Positions 24,818 to 35,060 are shown, numbered from the stretch's first letter. The stretch: 64,000 nt of DNA from Micromussa lordhowensis (GCA_964020085.1 OZ026601.1:15950030-16014029); one strand, 5' to 3'. Numbers and translations: made by a program. Notes: generated by a model not told the origin, from the letters alone.

Positions 24818-24830
24818 TGCCTTCCTTTTT
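24818..24830 (-). other. Polypurine tract of the gypsy-type element
   Basis: On the minus strand the sequence next to the 3' LTR reads AAAAAGGAAGGCA, the expected position and composition of a plus-strand priming tract. Confidence 0.6.
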
Positions 24831-25119
24831 AAAAAAAAACAAAAGAAAAAAAAAAGCTTCATGTCCTTTTCTAGTCAGAGAAGCAACAACAAGAACGACA
24901 ACGAAAACGAAGAAAAAAATCAAAGTATCATCAATGACAGTTTGACAGTTCCAAATGGACGGTCCTGATCAGAGTCTGTAAGAAATATTGTAAATAATCA
25001 ATGTCTGGGACAGTTCCAAATGGACGGTCCTTGAATTGCCACTGTCGGCTTCAACAGGTCCACAACTGTCTACAGCAGCGGGTACAAATCACCTACAAAG
25101 GAAGGTTATTAATCAATCA

Positions 25120-28100
25120 TCAGTCAGAGTAGCGAACAGGTTTTCGTACAACTCGACCGCTACGGGTAATGATCTGAGGAGCTGGTTGACTGGGTGACTG
25201 AGGAAGAGCATGAGGGGTGGGAGTGCTGTGAAGGCAGGGTGGTGTTGGTTGTCCAGGGACTGGACTGGGCAGTGCCGACGCAGTTGAAGTTGAGGGGTTG
25301 ACATCACTCGGTGCTGTAGTTGGAGCTTCAGGCGAGGCAGATGATGAACTGGCATCACTCGATGTCGTAGTGGGAGTCGCAGATGAAGTAAATGACAAGG
25401 TAGGATTTAAGGAGCAGGATCGTAGTTTGTCAGGAAGGTTGGAGTTGTTTGTTGTCTCAGGTTGTGGTTCAACAGTGTTAAAGGGAGGTGCCAGTTGCAC
25501 CTGAACACGGTTTCGTCTGATTTGCCCAGTTCCTGTTTTGATGAAGTAAGATCGAGGGCCAGCAGAGCCAGTGATCTGTCCAGGGACCCAGGCCTTTGAC
25601 CGTGCATTAGGGGGAGGCTTAGCATAGACATAGCTGCCTGGTGGGAAATCAGGAAGGATGTGTCTTGCGTGTTTATCATAGGCTTGCTTTTGCTGTAGTT
25701 TTCGATACACATGTTCAGAAACCACTTTGTCACGAGGAGAAGGGCGAGGCTCCAAAGTTGATAATGCTTGAGGTAGGTTGCTACGGAGTACACGGCCAAA
25801 CAATCTCTGAGCAGGGGAAAACGTGTGACCAGCAGGTGGAGTGTTACGCACTGACAAAAGTGCTAGGTCCACATCTTGAGCTGTGCGAAGGATGTGTTTG
25901 GCTGACTTTACAGCCGCTTCAGCTCGTCCATTGGATTGTGACCAGTAGGGAGATGAGGTGATGTGATTGAACTTGTATGTTGTGGCAAATTGCTTGAACA
26001 GATCAGAGGTGTATTGAGAGCCATTGTCGGTTAGCAAGGTGTGAGGAATTCCGTGACGTCCGAAATGCTGCTTCGTGGCTTGTACTACAGCTGATGACTG
26101 GATGGAGGGAAGGCGATCAATTTCGTAAAAGTCGCTGAAGTGATCAACAGTTACTAAATAAGCAACACTATTAAGTTCGAACAAGTCTTGTGACACCAGT
26201 TGCCATGGTGAGGTAGGCACAGGGTATGGTTGAAGGGGTTCGCGGGGGTGCTGCTGTCTGTATTGAGCACAGGTGACACAGGTCCTACACATGTCAGTAA
26301 TCTGGTTGTTGATCCCTGGCCAAAAAACACAGCTGCGGGCATGTCGTAGGGTGAACTCTGGGCCACGATGAGCAGCATGTAGCTTATGGAGGATGGTGGG
26401 ACGAGCTGAGGAGGGAACAATGACACGCCCTTGTTTAAACAGGAGCCCATCATGTGAAGTAAGTTCATGGCGGAAGGTCCAGTATGGGCGTGCTAGTTCA
26501 GGAACTGCTGCCTTGTCATTGGCCCAGCCGGTTTCAACAAGAGATCTCAAAGTAGTCTGTTCAGGGTCAGTGAGAGAGGCAACTCTTAGTTCCTGTAGTG
26601 TTGCATCCTGAAAACCAGAGAGATCAGGGTGTTCAGCCTCAAGTTCCACGCGATAAACCAGCTCGTCATGAACTTGTTTGTGTGAGGTGGTGGTTAGAGG
26701 AGCCCGAGAGAGAGTGTCAGCAATGTGAAGTGTTGACCCCTTGCGGTACTCTACTGTGAATGTGTAGCGCTGAAGAGCGAGCATCATGCTTTGGAGGCGC
26801 CTTGGTGCGGAGGCAAGAGGACGCTTGAAGATTATCTCTAGAGGTTTGTGGTCACTGTGGACAATCACGTCAGCCTTACCAAATAGAAGCTGGTCAAACT
26901 TGTGGAATGCATGCACGATAGCCAGGGTCTCCTTTTCAATTTGGGCATATCTTTGTTCTGTTGGAGTGAGTGAGCTTGAGCTGTAAGCTACAGGCTGCCA
27001 CACGATGTCGGTGAGATTCGAAGAGTGGTTAGCTGGTTGCAGCAGTGCGGCACCCAGTCCATATTCCGATGCATCGACCTGTAATACCACTGGGGCGGTG
27101 ACATCAAAGTAGCGAAGACAAGGTGCCTGAGCAACTAGTTCCTTTGCTAGCCTGAATGCGTCAGTGTGTTGGTCAGCCCACAGAAACTCCTGATTGATGT
27201 GGGTGAGGTCCCGCAGAGGACGAACTACCTCACTAAGGCGAGGGCAGAACTTAGACAGATAGGTAATGGTGCCTAGGAAACGCCGTGTTGCTGCTTTGTC
27301 GTGAGGTTGGGGCATGTTGAGAACTGCACTGGCAATCTCGGAGCTTGGTTTGAGGCCTTCAGGTGTGAGGGTGTGGCCCATGAAGGGTGCCGTGTGGGTT
27401 TTAAACTTGATCTTGTCCTGGTTGAGTCTGAGTCCATGCTGCGCGAGGCGATCCATGAGTTCTATGACAGTGCGGTCATGGTCCTGGGTTGCTTCGGTTA
27501 GGGTTTTACCCCTACCAATTACTATGATGTCATCGGCAATGTTGACAACACCTTCCAGGCCACAGAGAACATCATGGATGCGGCGTTGGAACTCCTCCGG
27601 GGCTGAACTTATCCCAAAAGGAAGACGAGTCCAGCGGTAGCGCCCCCAGGGGGTGTGCATAGTAGTCAACAGGGAGGACTCCTCTGTGAGCCGGATTGTT
27701 TGGAAGGCGTCTTTGATGTCAAAGGTTGAGAAGATCTTCGCCTTATGAAAGCGATGAAGATTCTCTTCCAAGGTAGGAATGGGGTAAACTGGTCTCAGGA
27801 TTGCTTTGTTGACTGTCTGTGAGGGATCCAGGCAGATGCGAACTTTAGCAGGCTTCGTTGCTGTTGCTGGTCGTTCGCGAACCACCATGTTTGATATCCA
27901 TGGGGTGGGTGCATTCACCCGAATTAGTTGACCTGAGTGGATGAGTTTGTCAAGGGCATCTTTGATAATAGGTAGCTTGGGAGCGGCATAGCGATGGGGG
28001 GCAGCTTGGATAGGCTTGATGGTGGGGTCTAGTGTTAATGAGAGGCGTTCCCCCAGCTCACCCAGCCCCTCAAACAAATGTGGATAGTTATGTTTAATTG

Positions 28101-29475
28101 ATTCAAATGTCAACTCACCAAGTGGTGGCAGAGAGGGTGTAGAAGAAGCCTGAAGTTGATTGACAGTGTCAATGTCATAGTTTAAGATGTCATAGTTTAA
28201 GATGCCCATGCGAGTACTATCAGCCAATCCCAGGAGCGGTGCATAGTAGTTCTCTGCAGTTGTGACTTGGACCACCACTTCATAGGGCTTGCCTCGGTGA
28301 GTACAATGCAGCGTGGCCTGACCTCCAGTGGGAATGATGGTTTTGGAGTAGTCGAGGAGACGAACACTGGAAGGTGTGACTTTCACTGGAGCCATTTCCT
28401 TGAGATCGCTTGCGTGTATGGTGTTGCAAGAACATCCAGAATCCACCTGAAAGCGGACAGAGTGAGCCGATGCTGAGGTGAGGGAGGAGCTGAGATCTAG
28501 GTCTACAAATATGCCTCTGGGTGCAGTTTGAATTTGGGCGACATCATGAATGGTGACATGAGCAGTGCTTGCCTCAAAAACAGGGTCGGCCTGAACCACT
28601 ACATTGGCAGTTGATGCTCGGCAGACTTGTTGCCAGTGGCCCCTTTTTCCACAGCAGTGACAGGTATCATTGGCTGCAGGGCAGTCACGACGAGCTGCGT
28701 GTGGGGTGCGGCCGCACCAGAGGCAGATCAGCGAGCCACGGGTCGGTGGAGCAGGTGGCCCTGGTGGTTTGAAAGGGCGTCGAGGGATTTTGGGTTTGAC
28801 AGCATCGGGTGTGACCTTGTGTGCTGTTTCCTCGCCAGGTGTGATCTGGTGTACTGATTCTTCCAGCTGTTGTCTGGTGATTGCTGACTCGGTTTTGAGA
28901 CTAGCCTCAAAGTCGCGAGCCTTACTGATGACTTGTGCAAAGGTGAGTGTGGTCAGGTTCTCCCGAGAGATGAGGTCGCTTCTGAAGTGTTTGAAGGTGT
29001 CATTGAGACCAATTACAAAAATGTCTCTCTGTAGCCTGTCATCCACTGCTGATGGAAAATTGCATTTCTGGTACTCTAGTCGTACTACAGTGTGCCATTG
29101 CTGAATACTCATCCCTGGATCTTGTTTTAAGAGACGTAGAAAATTATGAGTGGACTGTATGACAGGTTCCTCTCCGAGATAGTGGCTTGAAAGTTTCGCT
29201 AGCCATTTGGCGGGGTGTTGTTTGTCTTCTTCGGCGATTTGAGAGTCAATAGTAGTTGTCAGAACGTCCCATTCTGCTTGAGGGAAGGCTCTTCGGAGCG
29301 CCGCCATAGCCTTGGGGCGTTTCGCCGATGTCCAGTAATCGTCGGTGTCAATATCCTTAGCTGGATTCACGTAGTCCTCCATAATACAAAAGTCTCTGAA
29401 ATTAGCGAGAAAAAACTTGAACGCACGACGGCGGTCTTCAGATGAGGCGTCGAACACGGGTCGATCTTTACCCAT
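25120..29475 (-). CDS. Gag-pol polyprotein of the gypsy-type element (about 1451 aa)
   Basis: A single open frame with ATG at 29475 encodes all element functions with no frameshift between gag and pol. The gag region is followed by two Cys/His knuckles (CLWCGRTPHAARRDC and CHCCGKRGHWQQVC). An aspartic protease follows (VDSGCSCNTI). The reverse transcriptase has IADD in the catalytic box. RNase H begins LQVDASEYG. The integrase has an HHCC zinc finger and the DDE residues in SQDLF, TDNGSQ and NGRAEA. No chromodomain is obvious in the Pro/Ser/Thr-rich C-terminus. The domain order RT-RNaseH-IN marks Ty3/gypsy. All key motifs are present, so it may be competent. Activity is not shown by sequence alone. 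Confidence 0.92.
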   Translation of the reverse strand: MGKDRPVFDASSEDRRRAFKFFLANFRDFCIMEDYVNPAKDIDTDDYWTSAKRPKAMAALRRAFPQAEWDVLTTTIDSQIAEEDKQHPAKWLAKLSSHYLGEEPVIQSTHNFLRLLKQDPGMSIQQWHTVVRLEYQKCNFPSAVDDRLQRDIFVIGLNDTFKHFRSDLISRENLTTLTFAQVISKARDFEASLKTESAITRQQLEESVHQITPGEETAHKVTPDAVKPKIPRRPFKPPGPPAPPTRGSLICLWCGRTPHAARRDCPAANDTCHCCGKRGHWQQVCRASTANVVVQADPVFEASTAHVTIHDVAQIQTAPRGIFVDLDLSSSLTSASAHSVRFQVDSGCSCNTIHASDLKEMAPVKVTPSSVRLLDYSKTIIPTGGQATLHCTHRGKPYEVVVQVTTAENYYAPLLGLADSTRMGILNYDILNYDIDTVNQLQASSTPSLPPLGELTFESIKHNYPHLFEGLGELGERLSLTLDPTIKPIQAAPHRYAAPKLPIIKDALDKLIHSGQLIRVNAPTPWISNMVVRERPATATKPAKVRICLDPSQTVNKAILRPVYPIPTLEENLHRFHKAKIFSTFDIKDAFQTIRLTEESSLLTTMHTPWGRYRWTRLPFGISSAPEEFQRRIHDVLCGLEGVVNIADDIIVIGRGKTLTEATQDHDRTVIELMDRLAQHGLRLNQDKIKFKTHTAPFMGHTLTPEGLKPSSEIASAVLNMPQPHDKAATRRFLGTITYLSKFCPRLSEVVRPLRDLTHINQEFLWADQHTDAFRLAKELVAQAPCLRYFDVTAPVVLQVDASEYGLGAALLQPANHSSNLTDIVWQPVAYSSSSLTPTEQRYAQIEKETLAIVHAFHKFDQLLFGKADVIVHSDHKPLEIIFKRPLASAPRRLQSMMLALQRYTFTVEYRKGSTLHIADTLSRAPLTTTSHKQVHDELVYRVELEAEHPDLSGFQDATLQELRVASLTDPEQTTLRSLVETGWANDKAAVPELARPYWTFRHELTSHDGLLFKQGRVIVPSSARPTILHKLHAAHRGPEFTLRHARSCVFWPGINNQITDMCRTCVTCAQYRQQHPREPLQPYPVPTSPWQLVSQDLFELNSVAYLVTVDHFSDFYEIDRLPSIQSSAVVQATKQHFGRHGIPHTLLTDNGSQYTSDLFKQFATTYKFNHITSSPYWSQSNGRAEAAVKSAKHILRTAQDVDLALLSVRNTPPAGHTFSPAQRLFGRVLRSNLPQALSTLEPRPSPRDKVVSEHVYRKLQQKQAYDKHARHILPDFPPGSYVYAKPPPNARSKAWVPGQITGSAGPRSYFIKTGTGQIRRNRVQVQLAPPFNTVEPQPETTNNSNLPDKLRSCSLNPTLSFTSSATPTTTSSDASSSSASPEAPTTAPSDVNPSTSTASALPSPVPGQPTPPCLHSTPTPHALPQSPSQPAPQIITRSGRVVRKPVRYSD

Positions 29476-29635
29476 TGTGACCAAGAGGGTCGATTAGTGT
29501 ACTTAACGTGCTGCTTGCGAAGGTGAGCAATGGAGACAAGAGTCGGCGATCGCCGAGATGAGTTCGTCGAGAGCGAGTTTTGGCGAATTCACTGAGGAAC
29601 AGCCAGGTTCAATAGATGAAGACTCGGGTTCCAAA

Positions 29636-29647
29636 GTTCTGACACCA
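29636..29647 (-). other. Primer binding site of the gypsy-type element
   Basis: Immediately inside the 5' LTR the minus strand reads TGGTGTCAGAAC. The TGG start and position are typical of a tRNA primer binding site. Which tRNA pairs with it is not determined here. Confidence 0.6.
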
Positions 29648-29817
29648 TGTAATAAGCTTCGGCTTATTATAGAACGCGAGACACAAGCAACAGATGTTAA
29701 CAAACCAGCATTTAATGACTATCAAGATGGCGGCCTAGTCGAGCACACGGTAGAACTGAAAAGCACTATGGGTAACATAATACGTGTAACATAATGCGTG
29801 ACGCATGACCGCTAACA
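29648..29817 (-). repeat. 5' LTR of the gypsy-type element
   Basis: 170 bp, matching the 3' LTR except for one substitution near its end. It should hold the element promoter. It is followed on the + strand by the target duplication ATTG and the resumed host exon 6. Confidence 0.9.
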
Positions 29818-29821
29818 ATTG

Positions 29822-30264
29822 CTCTCTATATGGGCAAGTTGTGCTTTGAGAACAATTTAGCCTGGCCCTCTGGCAACCTTCTTCCCGAGTCCTGGAAAGC
29901 GTCACTGAGAGAAGCAATGATTACAGGAAACCAAATACATGATGATCTGTTTGACCACGAGGGAATAAATGTGTCTGTGGATGACGCGGTTGCCATGGCA
30001 GGGGAAGAATGTGGAGTGCAAAGACTGGGACCTCAGGTGGACATCTTTGGTTTCAACCCTGTAAATCAGCTGGCAAATTTGTTGATTAGAGAGGCCCAGA
30101 ATTTGTCACGATCGTTTAGTGTAATTGTTTCGCATGAGCGTGCTTTTCTTGTTATTGTAAACTCTGATCAGTCTGCTGTTATTGTTGATTCACATTGTCA
30201 CCTCAACAAAGGAGCTATAATTGCATGTTGTCAAACAGGAAATATCCATTCCTTGGCGTTGTGA
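29822..30264 (+). CDS. Exon 6 (3' part): C-terminal domain with putative Cys-Asp-His protease site
   Basis: The host frame continues from 24647 (ATT G) into CT CTC TAT ATG and stays open to TGA at 30264. Together the two parts give a domain of about 155 aa. Near its start is ACVFIALYMG and near its end VDSHCHLNKGA. The spacing of Cys and an Asp-Ser-His motif is reminiscent of papain-fold deubiquitinase-like proteases of the C76 type. I am not certain of this, and it could be a different cysteine-containing fold. The LTR insertion sits between the Cys and the rest, so the domain cannot be made from this allele without precise removal. Confidence 0.5.
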
Positions 30265-30445
30265 ATGGACGCTATGATGAATGCAACTTGGCAGTGCTCG
30301 TTAACCATAGCTTCAATATCTAAAGTATTTTATTAAGATAAGCAAATCCAGTTGAAAAAGGTCTCTTAAAAGTTGAATAACAAAGGAAAAGAGTGGAGGG
30401 CATGTATTGTATCCAGCTGAACTTTTATTTTTCTTTGGTTTTAAA

Positions 30446-30451
30446 AATAAA
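30446..30451 (+). terminator. Candidate polyadenylation signal of the transposase-like gene
   Basis: AATAAA lies 182 bases after the stop codon at 30264, the first such hexamer downstream on the + strand that I noticed. Confidence 0.4.
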
Positions 30452-31090
30452 CTTGTCATATAAATTGCTTCATATACATTGTATGTCTCTCATTTGAAGT
30501 TTCCATTGTTGGCGAGCCAAGAAACATGACGACTTGTTATCTGTCCATGAATAAATGTAGGATAACTACAATATTTCGCATTAAAACTAGCGATAAAAAA
30601 ATCAACACTTTTCGACCTTACACAAGGACTACAATATCTTGACAACAATAACATGAACATTTTTAAAAATTGCAAATGGAAGAGAATTTTCATATTTGCT
30701 AAATTAGGTTCAGGTAATTTATCAACCAGAATCTGTCTTCATAATTTTTTTTTTATAGATGCGACACAGAAAACTATAACCTGTATTTGGTTTAGAAATA
30801 TATAAACAAAACATCCTACATTTGACTCAAAAATATGCTCGAAGATTACTGTGTTTATCGCCCTTCAAGTATTTATTGCAACACCTGCGATAGTGAAAAA
30901 TGGAGAATATCAGGCTGATATTCCCCAGTTTTTAGGTAAGGCACATTCAGTCACGTGATGCTCTTAGACTACTCGCGCGCAAGCGAAAATATTTGATGGA
31001 TTTACAACTATCGATAAGCTCACGAGAATGGCTCCTGATTGAATCCTGATTGCGTGTGTGGAACGTTGGCTGGGCTGTGCACGCTTAGGA
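30452..31090. other. Intergenic, no gene seen
   Basis: AT-rich sequence with only short, unconvincing open frames and no clear repeat. Confidence 0.5.
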
Positions 31091-31556
31091 TCATAAGCGA
31101 AAACCGCGCAAAAGTGCGGCAATTATTGCACGTATCTTATTGTATCGCAGATCGGTTTCATCAAAAATATCTCGAAGGGTTACTCCGAGACTTGATAGCC
31201 GTTCTTCCACTCGCGCAAATTGGTCTTGAGATATCTCCATTTCCTTTAGCAGTCGATCGCACATCACGCAGATCGGTTTCATAAAAAATCTCTCGAAGGG
31301 TTACTCCGACACTTGATAGCCGTTCTTCCACTTGCGCAAATTGGTCTTGAGATATCTCCATTTCCTTTAGCAGTCGATCGCACATCACAGTTTCTCCTCG
31401 CCCGTAGGCAATCATGTCGATTGTGTAGATTTCGGCTGTCGCTTCCGCTACTTGGAACTTTTTGGCAATCTCCCCGAAAGATTCTCCATTGCACCATCTT
31501 TGAAACGCTGCTTCTTTTTTCGGAAAAGTTGGTATTTTGCCATATACTTTCCTCAA
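31091..31556 (-). pseudogene. Helix-turn-helix gene fragment disrupted by a tandem duplication
   Basis: The minus-strand frame from about 31556 reads FPKKEAAFQRWCNGESFGEI and on through AEIYTIDMIAYGRGE, a helix-turn-helix that recalls the RecQ C-terminal HTH type. A helical segment CDRLLKEMEISQDQF follows. That helical segment is encoded twice because of a 121-bp direct duplication (31146..31266 and 31267..31388). Since 121 is not a multiple of 3, the second copy, ending ALLRGFRL, lies in another frame. The upstream start is not an ATG (the frame opens with TTG), so this is an exon or a fragment. The function is unknown. Confidence 0.45.
31146..31388. repeat. 121-bp tandem direct duplication
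   Basis: Two adjacent copies starting CGCAGATCGGTTTCAT, at 31146 and 31267, with a handful of substitutions between them. They lie in the coding sequence of the helix-turn-helix fragment and shift its frame. Confidence 0.85.
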
Positions 31557-32434
31557 GTTAATTACCTAGGAATTAAGAAAAGAAAAAGATATTAGTAAAA
31601 CTGTTGGTTTTGCTCGTTACACAAGCTCTGTAGTATGGCGTAACAGAAAGAGTTGTCACTTCGATTTCAATTACTACTATCTCAGAAAGAGTGCACATGT
31701 TCGAAGTAGAAATAGACCATGCTTACAGAAGTTGCCTTTTTGTATTTCCACTCGCCACTGCTTCCCTGAAAGCATTCGCCTTCATCCCCGCTGGCAGGTC
31801 TCTTGAGGTTCCTCGGTAAGTGGAAAAGAAAGCACGATAAATATACACAATCATCAGTAAAGTGAAGTTTTTCATTTTTAGCAGGTTCATCTGGGAAATG
31901 AATATTCAAAAGGTCGCACTTACTTCCTTTCCATCTTTAAAGCAGAAATCTTGCCAAATGTACATCAAAACAGTCAAATCCTCACTTCCACTACGCGTGC
32001 TTATGCTCGTGTTTTCAATATAGAGAAGTCAAAGAAAATGGGCATATATGAATAAAAAATTTGCTCACATCTGACATAAAAGGTGACAAATTACTGTGAA
32101 CAATATCCGAATAACAAATTCCCATTGTCTCGAAAACAAAAAGAATTTGAAAATGATGGTCCTTGGTTTATGCGCTAAAAAAGAAAACAGACATGTTTGA
32201 ACATCAAGTTTGCAAGGAAAAAAAGGTTTGAGAAGTTCACTTTCCTTTTGTGGAGAGAGGACAGCGAGGACCATATTGAAGATGAAGTATATTTCAGCAG
32301 TAAACTTATCGTGACTTTTACAAGTCCGGGAGATTTTTAACCCGAGAACAAAGACACCAAATCGGAAACGGGGCTGAAATGATTCCAGCCCCAGACTTGT
32401 GAATGCGCTCTTTGTGTATTGTGAGCACACCCCC

Positions 32435-33091
32435 ATGCCCAAAGACATCACGCCGTTTCAGTTCAATATCAAGTTCAGCATGGATTTTTCCTCGGTGCTT
32501 TGGGTTCATGTGTTTAGCTATCTGGACGAGAAAGATCAAGCTAGCGTGTCAGGAGTGTGTTATGAGTGGTGGAAAATGATTTTTGGAAAGCTCTCAGTTC
32601 TCAGAGAGGTGGAGTGGCAAGAATTAGATATCTCAGGGACATGAAGGTTATATCGTTTCATCCCACTGAAGATGTTCTCGACATTGGAGCGCCTAAATAT
32701 GTCCGAAACAATGATAGCAAATGCTCATTTTCGACAGATGGTACAGGTGGCGAGAAATTTGCAAAGTGTGAATATTGCTAACTGTCCTAGTCTAGACCAA
32801 AGCTGCATTTTTCAAGTCAAGGAAGATTTTGGTCAGCTAAGACATATTGACATCTCCAGAAACGCAAAGTTTACTATTCTTACAGTCGCATGTCTTTGCT
32901 CTTTTGAAAATTTGGAAATCCTCGTAGCGCATTGATATGAGTTCAGCGCAGAAGAGCTACTTTTCCTGGAAAAAACGTTTGAATCCATTTCAAGCGGAAC
33001 ATTGGAACTGGAAACCGACGATGGATACAATGCACTGGATGTGATGGCCACATTTCCTGAAGAGTTGTTCGGAGACGAACTCTTGTTCTAG
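32435..33091 (+). pseudogene. F-box/leucine-rich-repeat protein pseudogene, two in-frame TGA
   Basis: One continuous frame from ATG at 32435 to TAG at 33091 (219 codons) has internal TGA stops at 32642 and 32933. The first part is an F-box (SSVLWVHVFSYLDEKDQ, then VCYEWWKMIFGKL). The second is leucine-rich-repeat-like (LERLNMSETMI, LQSVNIANCPSL, LRHIDISRNA). The tail is acidic (ELETDDGYNAL). F-box proteins are substrate receptors of SCF ubiquitin ligases. The lack of introns suggests a processed copy. The frame is otherwise preserved, so the stops look recent, or the locus could be read differently. Confidence 0.65.
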
Positions 33092-34183
33092 ACTTTTCAT
33101 TCTATCTATCCAGTTAGTGCGCGGATCTTACACCAGAGTTTTCTTTTCGAAATAAAAAACGTGCAAGTAAAGAAACATTTCGTGTTTATGAGTAAATCTC
33201 ATCGGCGGCAAGCTGTACTGAAGGTAATCTATTTTCAAGCGAATTTGACATGTGAATAAACGAGAACCAAGCATATGACTAAGCCGAGAGTATAGTGTTA
33301 CCGTGCGCGCCCTGGCTAGGAGCTGAAGTGGTCAGAAAAAATACTTCCCCATTTACAATGGAACTGAAACTTGACAAACTAGTAGTTTTGTTCGTCATTA
33401 AGACACGGCCACTTTTTTTTACTTCGAAAATAGCGTGTTTTGCTGTGAAAACGTGTTTACAAATTCAAATTTTGCGCGCTATTCGCAAATAGCCAATCGA
33501 CAACGCGCATTCGTAATCAATTTTATTAATTATCGCCTTTGACTCCAACGGTAGATTATGCATTACACCCACTGGTTTTTGCCTTTTTCTTGCACGGATC
33601 ATTACTTAAATAGTTAGCTAATTACTCAGCCATGTTCCATAAAAAAGATAACATCCAAATTGGTATAAAAATATATAGCTTCTGTTCTTGAAAGAACAAA
33701 TATTGTTTCAATATATTACAAACCACAACTTGGTCTAAAGGAGGTCTCAGCTGGTTGGACACAGTAACACTTGATGTTGTAAAACGTCTATAGTTCTTAG
33801 CCAATGCTGACATTTTTAGCTTCAGCACTCATAATATGGTATGTAAACCATTTGCTCCACAAAGGCCAAACTATATGAGATACAGTAAGTTCAATACTGA
33901 CAATCAGGACGTGAAGAAATGTTTAAAATCAGTCAAGTTATAATGTTACAATTTATTATTCATGATTGTCATATTCATGATGTTTTATTTTTACCCATAT
34001 TCTCAGAAATGAAACAGTCTTTTCAGTTCCAACTGAAGAACCTGGTAATCTATAGAGTAAAGTCTACAAAGTTGTAGCCAAAATTGCAAAAAGGCTAAGC
34101 TATATGCAGTGTGAATGAGAATACAGAAAATAAAATACATGTAATATGTTGAAAGACTTCAAAGCTGGAAATAAGACTTTTTA
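33092..34183. other. Intergenic, no gene seen
   Basis: AT-rich sequence with no convincing ORF. It ends where the approximately 156-bp tandem array begins. Confidence 0.5.
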
Positions 34184-35060
34184 TTCCCTCAGAAACACCT
34201 GAAGACTCTCACAGAGCAACAATCTACAAAAACTACTGGGGCTCTCTGTTTCTTCAGGAAGGCCAAACATGGTTTACTCAAATTAAGCACTAACCTGTAT
34301 TAAGACAATGACTGTAAATGCCATCATTTCTTTTTTAGTTTCCTCTGAAACACCTGGAGAAAAATATCTCACAGAGTGACAGCCTCAAAAGGCTAAGCTA
34401 CTCTGTTGTTTCAGGAAGTCCAAACATGCTTTACTCAAATTATGCGCTAACCCGAATTAAGGTAATGACTATAAAAGCCATCATTTCTTTTTTGTTCCCT
34501 CTGAAACACCTGGAGAAAAATATCTCACAGAGCGACAGCCTCAAAAGGCTAAGTCTTTCTGTTGTTTCAGGAAGTCCAAACATGATTTACTCAAATTATG
34601 CGCTAACCCGGATTCAGACAATGACTATAAAAGCCATAATTTCTTTTTAGTTTCCTCTGAAACACCTGGAGAAAAATATCTCACAGAGCGACAGCCTTAA
34701 AAGGCTACGCCTCTCTGTTGTTTCAGGAAGGCCAAACATGGTTTACGTAAATTATGCACTAACCCGAATTAAGACAATGACTATAAAATCCATCATTTCT
34801 TTTTGGTTCCCTCTGAAACACCTGGAGAAAAATATCTAGCAGAGCAACAACCTCAAAAGGCTAATTTTTTCACAATCAGTGTCCTTTCTTACACTGAGCC
34901 GCAACAGGCAATCAATGGATCTGTTAATTCAAATGTAAAAAGGGTTTTAAATACTCAGTCTCATTCGATATTTGGTTCCTGATGAAGCACCAGGAGAAAA
35001 TGCTCTTTCTCACAGAGTTGCAGCCTCAAAAAGCCAAGCTCCTCTGTTGCTTCAAGGCCA
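34184..35060. repeat. Tandem array of about 156-bp units
   Basis: The marker CCTCTGAAACACCTGGAG or a variant recurs at about 34184, 34342, 34498, 34654, 34810 and 34977, giving intervals of 156 to 167 bp. Units carry TCTCACAGAGNGACAGCCT, GTTTCAGGAAG and ACTATAAAAGCCAT. The outer units are the most diverged. It looks like a small satellite array. No coding capacity is credible. Confidence 0.85.

Larger units (their letters stand above)
24648..29817 (-). mobile_element. Ty3/gypsy-type LTR retrotransposon, structurally complete
   Basis: Two 170-bp LTRs (24648..24817 and 29648..29817) start TGTAATAAGC and end GCTAACA. They differ at one base that I can see (GCGTGAC versus GCATGAC near the end). 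A 4-bp target duplication ATTG is at 24644..24647 and 29818..29821. Reading on the minus strand, a primer binding site follows the right LTR and a purine-rich tract precedes the left LTR. One gag-pol ORF fills the interior. Near-identical LTRs and an open ORF point to a recent insertion. It lies in exon 6 of the transposase-like gene, in antisense orientation. Confidence 0.95.
1..30264 (+). pseudogene. Transposase-like host gene, triplicated internally and interrupted by two retrotransposons
   Basis: Six exons can be traced on the + strand: 1..116, then exons 2 to 5 repeated in three tandem copies, then exon 6. Using copy 3, the coding pieces are 3..116, 16272..16522, 16973..17271, 17793..18010, 18421..18816 plus 23312..23594 (split by the LINE), and 24327..24647 plus 29822..30264 (split by the LTR element). 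The phases agree at every junction (0, 2, 1, 0, 1) and the sum is 2325 nt, ending in TGA at 30264. Introns are GT-AG. In order the product has a DDE-like region (exons 3-4), a Ser/Thr-rich stretch and a homeodomain-like segment (exon 5), then a Pro/Thr-rich linker and a domain with a possible Cys...Asp-x-His site (exon 6). I recognise no named family. The gene resembles transposon-derived genes and is very probably non-functional here, although spliced transcripts are possible. Confidence 0.75.

Noticed and set aside
31682..31909. Possible minus-strand exon near the helix-turn-helix fragment
   Set aside because: A donor-like GTAAGC follows ACTTCT, but there is no consistent acceptor, domain or partner exon.
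34184..35060. CRISPR-like array
   Set aside because: Whole 156-bp units repeat, without short repeats separated by unique spacers, and the genome is eukaryotic.
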